Under the pieces are notes generated by a model. It was not told the DNA's origin. It saw only the letters and a program-made list of their open reading frames with translations, and made no database searches. Shown piece by piece: positions 41,154 through 49,432 of a stretch of DNA of 64,000 nt. Position numbers and translations under genes: made by a program. The stretch is from DATLGB01 sp963726825 (lineage in GTDB: Bacteria > Actinomycetota > Thermoleophilia > Solirubrobacterales > Solirubrobacteraceae). The first letter of the stretch is position 1. Every line of letters begins with the position of its first letter. The stretch is taken from assembly GCA_963726825.1 (NCBI GenBank), contig CAVSDT010000001.1, positions 310,001 to 374,000 of the forward strand, read 5' to 3'.

Positions 41154-41711
41154 ATGCCCGAAGTCGCTGTCAGAGCCGATGCCCGCCGCAACCGGATCCG
41201 GATCCTCGAGGCCGCCCAGCAGGCGATCACCGAGGTCGGCATCGACGTCAGCATGGACGACATCGCCAAGCTGGCCGACGTCGGCAAGGGCACGCTGTAC
41301 CGCCACTTCGCCTCGCGCGAGGACCTGCTGACCGCGATCCTCGAGGCGCGCGTCGAGCGCATCGAGGCCGTCGCGGACGAGGCGGTGCACAACGGCAAGG
41401 AGGGCTTCGCGCACTTCCTCACCTGGACCGCCGAGCTCCAGGCCGGCAACGAGTCGCTCTACGGCGTCCTGCGCCGCCTGCGCCAGACGCACCCCGGCGC
41501 CGCCGAGTGGGACGAGCGCATCCGCGCCGCCGGCCACCGCGTGTTCGAGGCCGGCAGGGCCGCAGGGGCCATCGGCGATCACGTCGCCGAGGCCGACTTC
41601 GGCCCGTGCATCCGCATGCTCGCCGCCGCAGCGCGCGCCGTCGCCCCCGACGGCGACAAGCCGACGGTCAGCGACACGCACCTGCAGATCGTGCTGCGGG
41701 GCCTCGCCTGA
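41154..41711 (+). CDS. TetR family transcriptional regulator
   Basis: 185 aa. HTH at about 10-60: NRIRILEAAQQAITEVGIDVSMDDIA then KLADVGKGTLYRHFASREDLLTAI, a clear TetR_N domain. The C-terminal domain (SbtR-like helices: AVDEAVHNGKEG region, GVLRRLRQTHPGAAEW) may bind a small hydrophobic ligand. The adjacent L,D-transpeptidase is transcribed in the same direction, so its target is not evident. Leaderless start suggested by the -10 at 41142-41147. Confidence 0.9.
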   Translation: MPEVAVRADARRNRIRILEAAQQAITEVGIDVSMDDIAKLADVGKGTLYRHFASREDLLTAILEARVERIEAVADEAVHNGKEGFAHFLTWTAELQAGNESLYGVLRRLRQTHPGAAEWDERIRAAGHRVFEAGRAAGAIGDHVAEADFGPCIRMLAAAARAVAPDGDKPTVSDTHLQIVLRGLA

Positions 41712-41795
41712 GGGGGAAGGAGTTCGTCCACGGACGCCGACGCGGGTCCCGTTCTTGCACCGGGCGGGCGGGACAGTCCCTAGATTGCTCTCTTC

Positions 41796-42917
41796 GTGCC
41801 TGCTCCCCGATCACGTTCCCGGTCCCGTCACGCCGCGCGGCGCGACCTCCACGCCCCGCGCCAGACCGGCGGCGGGTGGGCGCCCAAGCTGACCGTCATC
41901 GGCCTCCTCGCACTGCTGATCGGGGGCGGCTTCGCCGCGCTCGCCTACGCGGCCGGCACGAGTGACGGCGAGATCCCCAAGGGCGCCACCGTCGGCGGCG
42001 TCGCCATCGGCGGCCTCACGCGCCCCGCCGCGCTCGAGAAGCTCCAGCGCGAGATCGGCAGCCCGGCCGCCAAGGCCGTCCGGGTCAAGGTCGCGGGCAA
42101 GACCTACAAGCTCTCCGGACGGTCCGCCGGTGTCGCGCTGGACCTCGAGGACGCCGTCGACAGCGCTGTCGAGGATGGCCGCCAGGGCTCCTTCGTGACC
42201 CGCGGCTGGCGCACCATCACCGGTGCGAAGGCCGGCAAGGCCCGCGCGGTGCAGGTCGACGTCGACCACAAGGCCGTCCGCTCGTTCGTGGACCGGATCG
42301 CCGAGCGCACGGACAAGCCCGCCACCGACGCCGCGCTCGACATCACGGTCACCGCCGTCTCGGTCACGAAGTCCGAGTCCGGGCGCAGGCTCGCCGACGA
42401 CTCCCTGCTCGTGAAGCGGATCGTGCGCAAGTTCCGCTCCCGCGGCACCAACCGCCGCCTGAAGGCGAAGACCGAGACGGTCAAGCCGGCCGTCACGACC
42501 GACGCGATCTTCGAGAAGACCCCGACGGTCGTCACGGTCGACAAGAGCTCCACCACCGTGCGCGTCTTCGACAAGGGCAAGCTCTCCAAGACCTACTCCG
42601 TCGCGGTCGGCTCGTCCGAGTACCCGACGCCCGCCGGCCGCTTCGACGTGCAGACCATGCAGGTCAACCCGACGTGGAACGTGCCCCAGTCCTCCTGGGC
42701 GGGCAGCCTCGCCGGCTCCACCATCCCCGGTGGTGACCCGCGCAACCCGCTCGTGGCCCGCTGGATCGGCTTCAACGGCTCCGTCGGCTTCCACGGGACC
42801 TCCGACGGCGGCTCGATCGGCTCCGCCGCGTCGCACGGCTGCGTCCGCATGAACCCCGCCGACGTGATCGACCTGTACAAGCGGCTCGACGTCGGCACGC
42901 CGGTCCTCGTCGCCTGA
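41796..42917 (+). CDS. L,D-transpeptidase with PG_binding_4 domain, membrane-anchored
   Basis: 373 aa from GTG 41796. A basic N-terminal cytoplasmic tail (RSRSRHAARR) and one transmembrane helix (about 32-54, LTVIGLLALLIGGGFAALAYAAG) precede a VanW-type peptidoglycan-binding domain (about 65-230: GVAIGGLTRPAALEKLQREI). A YkuD catalytic domain follows (about 250-373) with YPTPAGRFDVQ, FHGTS and S346-H-G-C349-V-R-M. This is the typical actinobacterial Ldt layout that makes 3-3 cross-links in the wall. It lies 84 nt after TetR and is not overlapping; TAGATT at 41781 may be its -10. Confidence 0.92.
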   Translation: MPAPRSRSRSRHAARRDLHAPRQTGGGWAPKLTVIGLLALLIGGGFAALAYAAGTSDGEIPKGATVGGVAIGGLTRPAALEKLQREIGSPAAKAVRVKVAGKTYKLSGRSAGVALDLEDAVDSAVEDGRQGSFVTRGWRTITGAKAGKARAVQVDVDHKAVRSFVDRIAERTDKPATDAALDITVTAVSVTKSESGRRLADDSLLVKRIVRKFRSRGTNRRLKAKTETVKPAVTTDAIFEKTPTVVTVDKSSTTVRVFDKGKLSKTYSVAVGSSEYPTPAGRFDVQTMQVNPTWNVPQSSWAGSLAGSTIPGGDPRNPLVARWIGFNGSVGFHGTSDGGSIGSAASHGCVRMNPADVIDLYKRLDVGTPVLVA

Positions 42918-42947
42918 CCCGCGGCCGGCCCCCGGCTGGGGAAGGCT

Positions 42948-43268
42948 TCAGCGGCGCTGAGCGTCGCGCAGGCGCTGGTCGGCGCCGTCGGCGATGCGCT
43001 CGAGCTCGGCCAGGCGGCCGGGACGACCGCGGCCGAGCAGGGCCCGGCGGCGGGCGAGGGCCACGCGCTCGTGGGCGTAGGCGGCCTCGGCCTGCAGCTC
43101 CCCCACCTTGGGGCGCTGCGGCGGTGTGCGCTTGGGCGCGGGGGGCGCCGGGGTGGGCGCCGGCGTCACTGCGGCCGGCGCGGGCGGGGCCTCGGGGGGC
43201 GCCGCAGGGTCACGCTGCCCCGGACGCAGCCGCCGGACGAACCGGCCGGCTGCACCCGGGAGCGGCAT
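42948..43268 (-). CDS. Pro/Ala-rich small protein with coiled-coil tail, coupled to cspA
   Basis: 106 aa from ATG 43268, only 3 nt after the cspA stop. The first half is basic then Pro/Ala-rich (PPEAPPAPAAVTPAPTPAPP). The second half is a charged helix (VGELQAEAAYAHERVALARRR, LAELERIADGADQRLRDAQ). No known domain. The close spacing to cspA suggests a co-transcribed partner; a spurious frame in GC-rich DNA cannot be excluded, but the clean helical C-terminus argues for a real protein. Confidence 0.5.
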   Translation of the reverse strand: MPLPGAAGRFVRRLRPGQRDPAAPPEAPPAPAAVTPAPTPAPPAPKRTPPQRPKVGELQAEAAYAHERVALARRRALLGRGRPGRLAELERIADGADQRLRDAQRR

Positions 43269-43271
43269 GGA

Positions 43272-43475
43272 TCAGACGGGTGAGACGTTGATGGCCTTGG
43301 GGCCCTTGGGGCCGTCCTCGGCCTCGAAGGAGACCTTGGTGCCCTCGGCGAGCGACTTGAAGCCGTCGCCGGAGATGCCCGAGTGGTGGACGAACAGGTC
43401 CTTGCCGGCCTCGTCAGGCGTGATGAAGCCGAAGCCCTTCTCGTCGTTGAACCACTTCACGGTTCCGGTGCTCAT
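43272..43475 (-). CDS. cspA: Cold shock protein (CspA family)
   Basis: 67 aa, ATG 43475 with the usual start MSTGTVKWFNDEKGFGFI. RNP1 motif KGFGFI and RNP2-like LFVHHS are intact; ends PKAINVSPV. Binds single-stranded RNA and DNA and melts mRNA structures. The leader (about 43476-43600) has an AAGGA ribosome-binding element 10 nt before ATG and no visible structured element beyond that. A Pro/Ala-rich small gene follows after 3 nt. Confidence 0.97.
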   Translation of the reverse strand: MSTGTVKWFNDEKGFGFITPDEAGKDLFVHHSGISGDGFKSLAEGTKVSFEAEDGPKGPKAINVSPV

Positions 43476-43622
43476 GGGGTGGTGCTGTCCTTCGTGTTGG
43501 ATGTGCCGGCGGGGCGCTGAGGATGCCGGGGCAACGACGGCGGACGCTGAACACTGATCGACCACTGGTGGTCGCGTACTGGACGAAGACTAGGTGGTCG
43601 CCGACGACGCTGCACCGACGGG

Positions 43623-45104
43623 CTAGGCCATGACGGCCTCGGCCTCCGGGGAGCGCTCCGGCTCTCCGGCGCCGACGGGCGCGATCGGCTGGATCAGCAG
43701 GGCGACGAGGATCGCGCCGAGCACGAACATCGCGGCTCCGACGTAGAAGGCGACCGTGTAGCCGTGCACCGTCGCCGCCGCCTGCAGGCCCGGACCGGGC
43801 GTGTGGCTCGTGGCGTAGGAGGACACCGCGCTGGCGAAGATCGACGACAGCAGGGCGGTGCCGAGCGAGCCGCCGACCTGCTGGGAGGTGTTGATCATCG
43901 CCGACGCGACGCCCTGGTCGTAGCGCTCGACGCCCGCCGTCGCGGTCTGGAACCCGGGGGCGAAGATGTTCGCCATGCCGAAGCCCATCACGATCAGGCC
44001 CGGCAGCACGTGGCCGGCGTAGCTCGAGTCCGGCGTCAGCTGGGCGAACCAGGCCAGGGCGAGGGCGCCGAGGATGGTGCCGCCGAGCATCAGCGGCCGC
44101 GGCCCGACCTTCGCGAGGAACTTGACGTTGACGAGCGTCGCGGTGACGACGATCGTGGCCGTCATCGGCAGGAACCCGAGGCCCGTCTGGATCGGCGACA
44201 GCCCGAGGTTCTGCTGCATGAAGTAGGTCAGGAACAGGAACACGGCGAACATCGCGGCGCCCGAGAGCCCCATGGCGGCGTAGACGCCGGCCCGGGTCTT
44301 GTCCGTGACGATGCGCGGCGGCAGCAGCGGGTGCTCGACCCGGCGCTGGAGGACGGCGAAGGCCGACAGCAGCACGACGGCGAGGACCAGGCCGATGATC
44401 GTGACGGGGTGCGTCCACGAGTGCGTCTCGGAGTTCGAGAACGCGTAGACGAGGGCGAACAGGCCGCCGGTCGCGGTGATGACGCCGGGGGTGTCGATCC
44501 GCGGGCGGTTGGGCTGCACCTCGTTGGTCAGCAGGCGGAACGCCATCACGGCCGCCGGGACGGCGAGCACGAGGTTGACGTACAGGCACCAGCGCCAGGT
44601 GAGGACCTCGGTGAGGACGCCGCCGAGCAGCAGGCCGATGGAGGCGCCACCACCGGCGATCGCGCCGAAGATGCCGAACGCCTTCCCGCGCTCGGCGGGG
44701 TCGACGAAGATCGTCGAGAGCATCGCGAGCGCGCTCGGGGCGAGGATCGCGCCGAAGACGCCCTGGAGGGCACGAGCGGCGGCGAGGACGCCGAAGGACG
44801 GTGCGGCGCCGCCGATGGCGGACGCGATGGCGAAGCCGAGCAGGCCGCCGATGAAGGCCCACTTGCGGCCGAAGAGGTCGCCCAGCTTGCCGCCGAGCAG
44901 CAGGAGGGACCCGAACGCGAGCGCGTAGGCGGTGATGATCCACTGGCGCGAGTCGTTGCTGAAGCCGAGGTCCTGCTGGGCGCTCGGCAGGGCGATGTTG
45001 ACGATCGTCGCGTCGAGGACGACCATCAGCTGGGCGACGGCGATGACGCCGAGGATCAGCCAGCGGCGCTCGTGATGGGGGTTCTGCTCGACGGGTGGGT
45101 GCAT
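43623..45104 (-). CDS. MFS transporter, DHA2 (14-TM) drug exporter family
   Basis: 493 aa from ATG 45104, with about 14 hydrophobic segments. DHA2 signatures: LDATIVNIALPSAQQDLGFS in TM1, GGKLGDLFGRKWAFIGG (motif A) between TM2 and TM3, and GGGASIGLLLGGVLTEVLTWRWCLYVN (motif C area). Probably a proton-driven multidrug or metabolite exporter in the inner membrane. Divergent from a TetR gene at 45213, the classic layout of a TetR-controlled efflux pump. No obvious palindrome was found in the 108-nt shared gap. Confidence 0.9.
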   Translation of the reverse strand: MHPPVEQNPHHERRWLILGVIAVAQLMVVLDATIVNIALPSAQQDLGFSNDSRQWIITAYALAFGSLLLLGGKLGDLFGRKWAFIGGLLGFAIASAIGGAAPSFGVLAAARALQGVFGAILAPSALAMLSTIFVDPAERGKAFGIFGAIAGGGASIGLLLGGVLTEVLTWRWCLYVNLVLAVPAAVMAFRLLTNEVQPNRPRIDTPGVITATGGLFALVYAFSNSETHSWTHPVTIIGLVLAVVLLSAFAVLQRRVEHPLLPPRIVTDKTRAGVYAAMGLSGAAMFAVFLFLTYFMQQNLGLSPIQTGLGFLPMTATIVVTATLVNVKFLAKVGPRPLMLGGTILGALALAWFAQLTPDSSYAGHVLPGLIVMGFGMANIFAPGFQTATAGVERYDQGVASAMINTSQQVGGSLGTALLSSIFASAVSSYATSHTPGPGLQAAATVHGYTVAFYVGAAMFVLGAILVALLIQPIAPVGAGEPERSPEAEAVMA

Positions 45105-45212
45105 GGGTCTGTGTCTTTCGTCACGTAAGTGGAGGGCGGGCCTCAAGTTCTGTCCGCACGGTAGCACCAACCGGAGGGATCGTCTCCACATCGCTGCTAC
45201 GGTCGAGGAGCG

Positions 45213-45869
45213 ATGACCACCTCGCCCCCTCCCGACCGTCCGCTCCGCGCCGACGCCGAACGCAACCGGCAGCGGATCCTCGCGGCGGCCGCGGAGGTCT
45301 TCGCCGACCGCGGCCTCGACGTCTCGCTCGACGAGATCGCCGCCGCGGCCGGCGTCGGCGTCGGCACCGTCTACCGCCGCTTCCAGGACAAGGACGCGCT
45401 GATCGACGCGCTGTTCGAGCATCGCATCGGCGAGGTCGAGCAGGCCGCGCGGGACGGGCTGGCGCACGCGGACCCGTGGGAGGGCCTCGAGTCGTTCATG
45501 CGCTCGGTCTGCCGCCTGCAGGCGGAGGATCGCGGCCTGAAGGAGACGCTGCTCGGCCGCGACCGCGGCACGGCGCGCGTCGCGCAGGGGCGCGAGCGGA
45601 TCGCCCCGCTCGCGATGCAGATCCTCCAACGCGCGAAGACGGCCGGCGTCATCCGCGCGGACCTCGACGGCTTCGACATCCCGCTGCTGCACTTCGCGGT
45701 CGGGTTCGTCGCCGACAAGACGCGCGACGTCGCCCCCGGTTACTGGGAGCGGCTGCTGACGATCTTCCTCGACGGCATCCGCACGCGCGAGGACGGCCAC
45801 TCCCCCATGCCCGTCGCGCCGCTGGACCCCGCGCAGTTCGAGGCGGCCATGAGTCGCAGGCGCTGCTGA
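45213..45869 (+). CDS. TetR family transcriptional regulator
   Basis: 218 aa. HTH at about 12-62: AERNRQRILAAAAEVFADRGLDVSLDEIAAAAGVGVGTVYRRFQDKDALI, read in two parts. The C-terminal domain matches SbtR-like TetR members (LGRDRGTARVAQGRERIAPL). Divergent from the MFS exporter and its likely repressor. TACGGT (45198-45203) and GAGGAG lie just before ATG 45213. Confidence 0.9.
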   Translation: MTTSPPPDRPLRADAERNRQRILAAAAEVFADRGLDVSLDEIAAAAGVGVGTVYRRFQDKDALIDALFEHRIGEVEQAARDGLAHADPWEGLESFMRSVCRLQAEDRGLKETLLGRDRGTARVAQGRERIAPLAMQILQRAKTAGVIRADLDGFDIPLLHFAVGFVADKTRDVAPGYWERLLTIFLDGIRTREDGHSPMPVAPLDPAQFEAAMSRRRC

Positions 45870-45906
45870 GGCGCTCCCCAGCCGCACCCCAGTCTCCGCC
45901 GTCACG

Positions 45907-46116
45907 GTGGGCGGCAGTCCCGGCGGCGCCGGCGGCCGCACGGGCGGCCCGGGTCAGCAGGACCTCGGCGCCCTCGCGACGTCGCTCGGGGTGACGGAGG
46001 CCAAGGTCGCCAAGGCGCTTGCGGCCAACCGTCCGGACGGCGGCACTCCGCCGAGCGGCACGGCCCCGGGCGGCTCGCAGACCGCCCCGAGCACGGGTGC
46101 GGCCCCGACGACCTAG
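45907..46116 (+). CDS. Small Gly/Pro-rich open frame, doubtful
   Basis: 69 aa from GTG 45907 at most, without signal peptide. It contains one helical block LGALATSLGVTEAKVAKALAANRP, a motif seen near the C-terminus of longer secreted actinobacterial proteins, flanked by Gly- and Pro/Thr-rich linkers. It may be the 3' remnant of a lost gene. It starts 38 nt after the TetR stop and ends with a 4-nt overlap with the convergent USP gene. Confidence 0.3.
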   Translation: MGGSPGGAGGRTGGPGQQDLGALATSLGVTEAKVAKALAANRPDGGTPPSGTAPGGSQTAPSTGAAPTT

Positions 46117-46610
46117 TCCGGCGTCGGGGCGTGGGCGACGAAGACGGCGAGGTCGCCGGCGTGGCGCAACACGTGGGAGGAGACCGAGCCGAACACCGCG
46201 CCCACCCGGCCGACGCCACGGGCGCCGACGAGGATCGCGTCGTAGTCGCCCTCCCTGGCGGCCTTGACGATCTCGTGCCCGGCCGGGCCGCGGCGCCACA
46301 GCGTGCGCACGCCGATCTCGGCCGGGATGCGCTCGACGAGCGCCGCGAGCGTGGCGCGCGCCTCCTCGTCGGCCTCGCTCTGCAGGGACGGGTCGTACGC
46401 GCTGCCGGCGGGCCAGCGGCTCAGGTCGGGCGCGACGCTCACGAGCGTGAGCGTCGCGTTGTCGCGCTTGGCGACGTTGACGGCCGCACTCAGCGCGAGC
46501 TCCGCATTGGGCGAGCCGTCCACCGCGACCAGCAGGCGGTGGAAGCGCAGCTCCCCGAGCGGCTCGGCGGGCTGCGGGCGGGAGCGGGACGGGTGGTCGA
46601 CGGCGGTCAC
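46113..46610 (-). CDS. Universal stress protein (UspA family)
   Basis: 165 aa from GTG 46610. A single Usp domain: RLLVAVDGSPNAELALSAAVNVA, then LVSVAPDL and the ATP-binding GARGVGRVGAVFGSVSSHVLRHA (G-2X-G-9X-GS type). An ATP-binding stress or signalling protein of the cytosol. The SD AGGAGG overlaps the MFS stop codon just upstream (TAG inside CCTAGGAGG), so it is the third gene of the marR-MFS-usp operon. Confidence 0.92.
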   Translation of the reverse strand: MTAVDHPSRSRPQPAEPLGELRFHRLLVAVDGSPNAELALSAAVNVAKRDNATLTLVSVAPDLSRWPAGSAYDPSLQSEADEEARATLAALVERIPAEIGVRTLWRRGPAGHEIVKAAREGDYDAILVGARGVGRVGAVFGSVSSHVLRHAGDLAVFVAHAPTPD

Positions 46611-46619
46611 GTGCGCCTC

Positions 46620-48233
46620 CTAGGCGGCCCCGCCCTCCCGGGCGAGGCGTTCGTGGGTGATCTCGGCGCCGCTCTTGGTGCCGAGCGGACGCTCCGTCAT
46701 GAAGGCGAGGGCGACCAGGGCGATGAGGCCCAGGGGCGCCGCGACGAGGAACACCTCCGCGATGCCCGTGCCGTAGGCGTGCTCGACGACCCGCGCGACC
46801 GGAGCGGGCAGCGTGCTGAGGTCCGGCACGGCGCCGCTGTCGCCGCCGGGGGCCTCGACCCCGAGGCGCGCAAGACCGTCCGCGATCGACCCGCTCGCCT
46901 TCGTCGCCAGCAGCGCGCCGAGGACGGAGACGCCGATCGCGCCGCCCAGGGAGCGGAAGAACGCGATCAGGGACGAGCCCGCGCCGATGTCCTCCTGGGG
47001 CACGGCGTTCTGGACGACGAGCACGAGGTTCTGCATCAGCATGCCGACACCCGAGCCGAGGACGAGCATGAAGACCGCGAGCTCGACGAGGCTCGTGGTC
47101 TCGTCCATCGTCCCCATCAGCGTGACGCCCGTGGTCAGCAGCACCGCGCCGAGCAGCATCCACCGCTTGTAGCGGCCGGTGCGGGACACGACGCGCCCGA
47201 TGATCGTGGACGCCAGGAACAGGCCGACCACCATCGGGATCGTCAGCAGGCCGGACTCCGTCGGCGACTTCCCGCGGGCGAGCTGCATGTACTGGCTGAG
47301 GAACACCGTCGTGCCGAACATCGCGGTGCCGACGGCGATCGAGGCGATCACGGCCAGCACGACGGTGCGGTCCGAGAACAGCCGCAGCGGGATCAACGGC
47401 TGCTTCGCGCGCCGCTCCTGCAACACCGCTGCGACGATGAGCGAGAGGCCGAGGCCGACGAGGCCGGCGGTCTGCCACGAGAGCCAGTCGTACTGCTGGC
47501 CGGCCAGCGAGACCCAGATCAGCAGGCTCGAGACGCCGGAGGCGATCAGCACGATGCCCGGGTAGTCCATCTGCACGGCCTTGCGGGGCTTGCGGGGCAG
47601 CTTGAGCGTCTTCTGCAGCGTGACGAACGCGAGCACCGCGAACGGGACGGTGACGTAGAAGCACCAGCGCCAGCCGACCGTGTCGGTCACGACGCCGCCC
47701 AGCAGCGGGCCGGCGACGGTGCCGACGCCGAACGTCGCGCCGAGGTAGCCGGAGTAGCGGCCGCGCTCGCGCGGGGACACGAGGTCGGAGAGGATGACCT
47801 GCACGAGGGCGGTGAGGCCGCCGACCCCGAGGCCCTGGATGACGCGGCAGGCGATCAGCCAGGCGGTCGACTGCGCGGCACCGGCGAGCACCGAGCCGAG
47901 CACGTAGAGCACGAGCCCGGTCTGCACGAGCAGCTTGCGGTCGAAGAGGTCCGAGAGCTTGCCCCAGACGGGGGTGGAGACCGTCAGGGCCAGCAGCGTG
48001 GAGGTGACGACCCACGTGTAGGCGGACTGGCTGCCGCCGAGGTCGGCGATGATCCGCGGCAGGCTCGTGGAGACCACGGTCGAGGACAGGATCGCGACGA
48101 ACATGCCGAGCATGAGCCCGGACATCGCGGTCAGCACCTCGCGGTGGCTCATGCGGCCGGTCGTCTCGGCGGGCGCGGCGCCCGGGCCCTCGCCCGGACC
48201 GGTGGCGGGGCGGGCAGGTGTCGCGGTGCTCAT
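46620..48233 (-). CDS. MFS transporter, DHA2 multidrug family
   Basis: 537 aa with about 14 transmembrane helices after a cytosolic Pro/Ala-rich 28-residue start. Signatures: LSSTVVSTSLPRIIADLGGSQ, GKLSDLFDRKLLVQTG (motif A), and TFGVGTVAGPLLGGVVTDTVGWRW (motif C). Close to EmrB/QacA-like exporters. It starts with ATG 48233 overlapping the marR stop (ATGA) and runs into the USP gene 9 nt later. A MarR-controlled efflux pump is the likely role; substrate unknown. Confidence 0.92.
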   Translation of the reverse strand: MSTATPARPATGPGEGPGAAPAETTGRMSHREVLTAMSGLMLGMFVAILSSTVVSTSLPRIIADLGGSQSAYTWVVTSTLLALTVSTPVWGKLSDLFDRKLLVQTGLVLYVLGSVLAGAAQSTAWLIACRVIQGLGVGGLTALVQVILSDLVSPRERGRYSGYLGATFGVGTVAGPLLGGVVTDTVGWRWCFYVTVPFAVLAFVTLQKTLKLPRKPRKAVQMDYPGIVLIASGVSSLLIWVSLAGQQYDWLSWQTAGLVGLGLSLIVAAVLQERRAKQPLIPLRLFSDRTVVLAVIASIAVGTAMFGTTVFLSQYMQLARGKSPTESGLLTIPMVVGLFLASTIIGRVVSRTGRYKRWMLLGAVLLTTGVTLMGTMDETTSLVELAVFMLVLGSGVGMLMQNLVLVVQNAVPQEDIGAGSSLIAFFRSLGGAIGVSVLGALLATKASGSIADGLARLGVEAPGGDSGAVPDLSTLPAPVARVVEHAYGTGIAEVFLVAAPLGLIALVALAFMTERPLGTKSGAEITHERLAREGGAA

Positions 48234-48688
48234 CGGTCGGTCTCCCCTTCGAAGTCCTCGCGCAGCCTCGTCAGGCCCGCCGCCAGCGCGGCGACCTCCT
48301 CCGGCGGCCAGTCACCGACGACGTCGGCGAAGGCGGCGACCATGCGCCCGTGCGCCTCGCGGAGGAGCTCCACGCCCGACGGCGTCACCGCCACGAGCGT
48401 GGCGCGGCGGTCCGTCGGGTCGGGTTCGCGGCGCAGATGCCCGGCGGCCTCCAGAGCGCTCACCTGGCGGGAGGCGACGGAGAGGTCGACGGCCAGCCTC
48501 GCGGCGAGCTCGGACACGCGCTGCGGTCCGTCGCGGTGCAGCACACCCAGTGCCGGGATGCCCTGCGGGCCGCCGAGATCAGCGAGCGCCGTGCGGAACA
48601 CCTGGCGCTGGATCGCCCCGAGCCGGTAGAGCTGCTGGACGAGCTGGTCGGTCGGGGAGGCGGTGGTGCTGGTGACGGCGGAACTCAT
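48230..48688 (-). CDS. MarR family transcriptional regulator
   Basis: 152 aa from ATG 48688 (MSSAVTSTT); TTG 48700 is an alternative. Winged HTH: QRVSELAARLAVDLSVASRQVSALEAAGHLRREPDPTDRRATLVAVTP, read in parts, with the DRR wing. The C-terminal dimer helix ends REDFEGETDR. First gene of the operon with an MFS exporter and USP, so probably an autoregulated repressor released by a ligand the pump removes. TTGC-N5-GCAA overlaps the start codon (48688-48700). Confidence 0.92.
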   Translation of the reverse strand: MSSAVTSTTASPTDQLVQQLYRLGAIQRQVFRTALADLGGPQGIPALGVLHRDGPQRVSELAARLAVDLSVASRQVSALEAAGHLRREPDPTDRRATLVAVTPSGVELLREAHGRMVAAFADVVGDWPPEEVAALAAGLTRLREDFEGETDR

Positions 48689-48709
48689 TGCGTTCTGCAA
48701 GCAACAGTA
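48688..48709 (-). promoter_or_regulatory. marR promoter/operator
   Basis: TTGC (48688-48691) and GCAA (48697-48700) form an inverted repeat with a second GCAA at 48701-48704. Minus-strand TACTGT (revcomp of 48704-48709) is a candidate -10 just upstream. MarR-family proteins often bind TTGC..GCAA palindromes overlapping their own promoter. Confidence 0.45.
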
Positions 48710-48710
48710 G

Positions 48711-48751
48711 CCGGACCGGAAGGGTCCGGTCTGTGCGGACCGTCACGGTCC
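48711..48751 (-). terminator. Two tandem GC hairpins after lutC
   Basis: CCGGACC/GGTCCGG (48711-48717 with 48723-48729) and GGACCG/CGGTCC (48737-48742 with 48746-48751) form consecutive hairpins 28 nt downstream of the lutC stop. There is no T-run. Confidence 0.5.
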
Positions 48752-48778
48752 GGGACGGGCGTCCGCTCCCGCGGGCGC

Positions 48779-49432
48779 TCAGTCGCCGGAGACGAGCACG
48801 ACGTCGAGGCGCCGCGGGCCGTGCACGCCCTCGACGCGCTCGAGCTCGATGTCGGAGGTCGCCGACGGGCCCGAGACGAACGTCAGCGGCCGGCCGACGT
48901 CCACGGCCGGGCGGATCGCGGCCACCCCATCGGGCACTGCGGCGACGACCTGCCCCGCGTGGACGACGCACACGTGGTGGTCGGGGATCAGCGTGATCGC
49001 CCGCCGCCCGCTCTCGGGCCCGCCGTCGAGGACGATCGTCCCCGACTCCGCGATCGCGACCGCGCAGCCGGTGACGACGACGTCGAAGCCGTCGAGCGCG
49101 GCCGTGTCGAGCCCGGGCTCATCCGCCGTCGGCGTGAACGTGCTCCCCTGTCGCGCGCCACGCGCCAACGCCTCGAGCAGGCCGGTGGCGGCGATCACGC
49201 GCTCACCCGCCGTGAGCTGCTCGAGCAGCCCCGGCAGCGTGTCCGTGCCGGCGCGGTGCACGGTCGCCCGGTAGTCGGAGACCCGCTCGACGAAGCGCTC
49301 CACGACGGCGTCGGACCCCGGCTCGGCCCGGCCGCCGGCGGGGACGTAGTCACGCGGGACCTCCGGGACGTCGGGGTCGGCGCCGAGCGCCGATCGGACC
49401 CGTTCGAGGATCGCGGCGCGGGCGTCGCTCAC
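48779..49432 (-). CDS. lutC: Lactate utilization protein LutC (LUD domain)
   Basis: 217 aa from GTG 49432, overlapping the lutB stop (GTGA). LUD/YkgG fold: VSDARAAILERVRSALG at the N-terminus, VVVTGCAVAIAESGTIVLDGG, ITLIPDHHVCVVHAGQVV, FVSGPSATSDIELERVEGVHGPRRLDVV (in parts). Third subunit of the LutABC L-lactate-oxidising iron-sulfur complex that feeds electrons to the respiratory chain. Its stop is followed by hairpins at 48711-48751, so it ends the operon. Confidence 0.92.
   Translation of the reverse strand: MSDARAAILERVRSALGADPDVPEVPRDYVPAGGRAEPGSDAVVERFVERVSDYRATVHRAGTDTLPGLLEQLTAGERVIAATGLLEALARGARQGSTFTPTADEPGLDTAALDGFDVVVTGCAVAIAESGTIVLDGGPESGRRAITLIPDHHVCVVHAGQVVAAVPDGVAAIRPAVDVGRPLTFVSGPSATSDIELERVEGVHGPRRLDVVLVSGD

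Noticed and set aside
38076..41681. 1201-codon open frame opposite the GGDEF-EAL gene
   Set aside because: Low-complexity Arg/Gly/Glu/Asp composition, no motif, and it runs across two real plus-strand genes and their gap.
46131..48629. 832-codon open frame across the USP, MFS and MarR genes on the plus strand
   Set aside because: Repetitive Asp/Arg/Ala/Glu text without domains and antisense to three well-supported genes.
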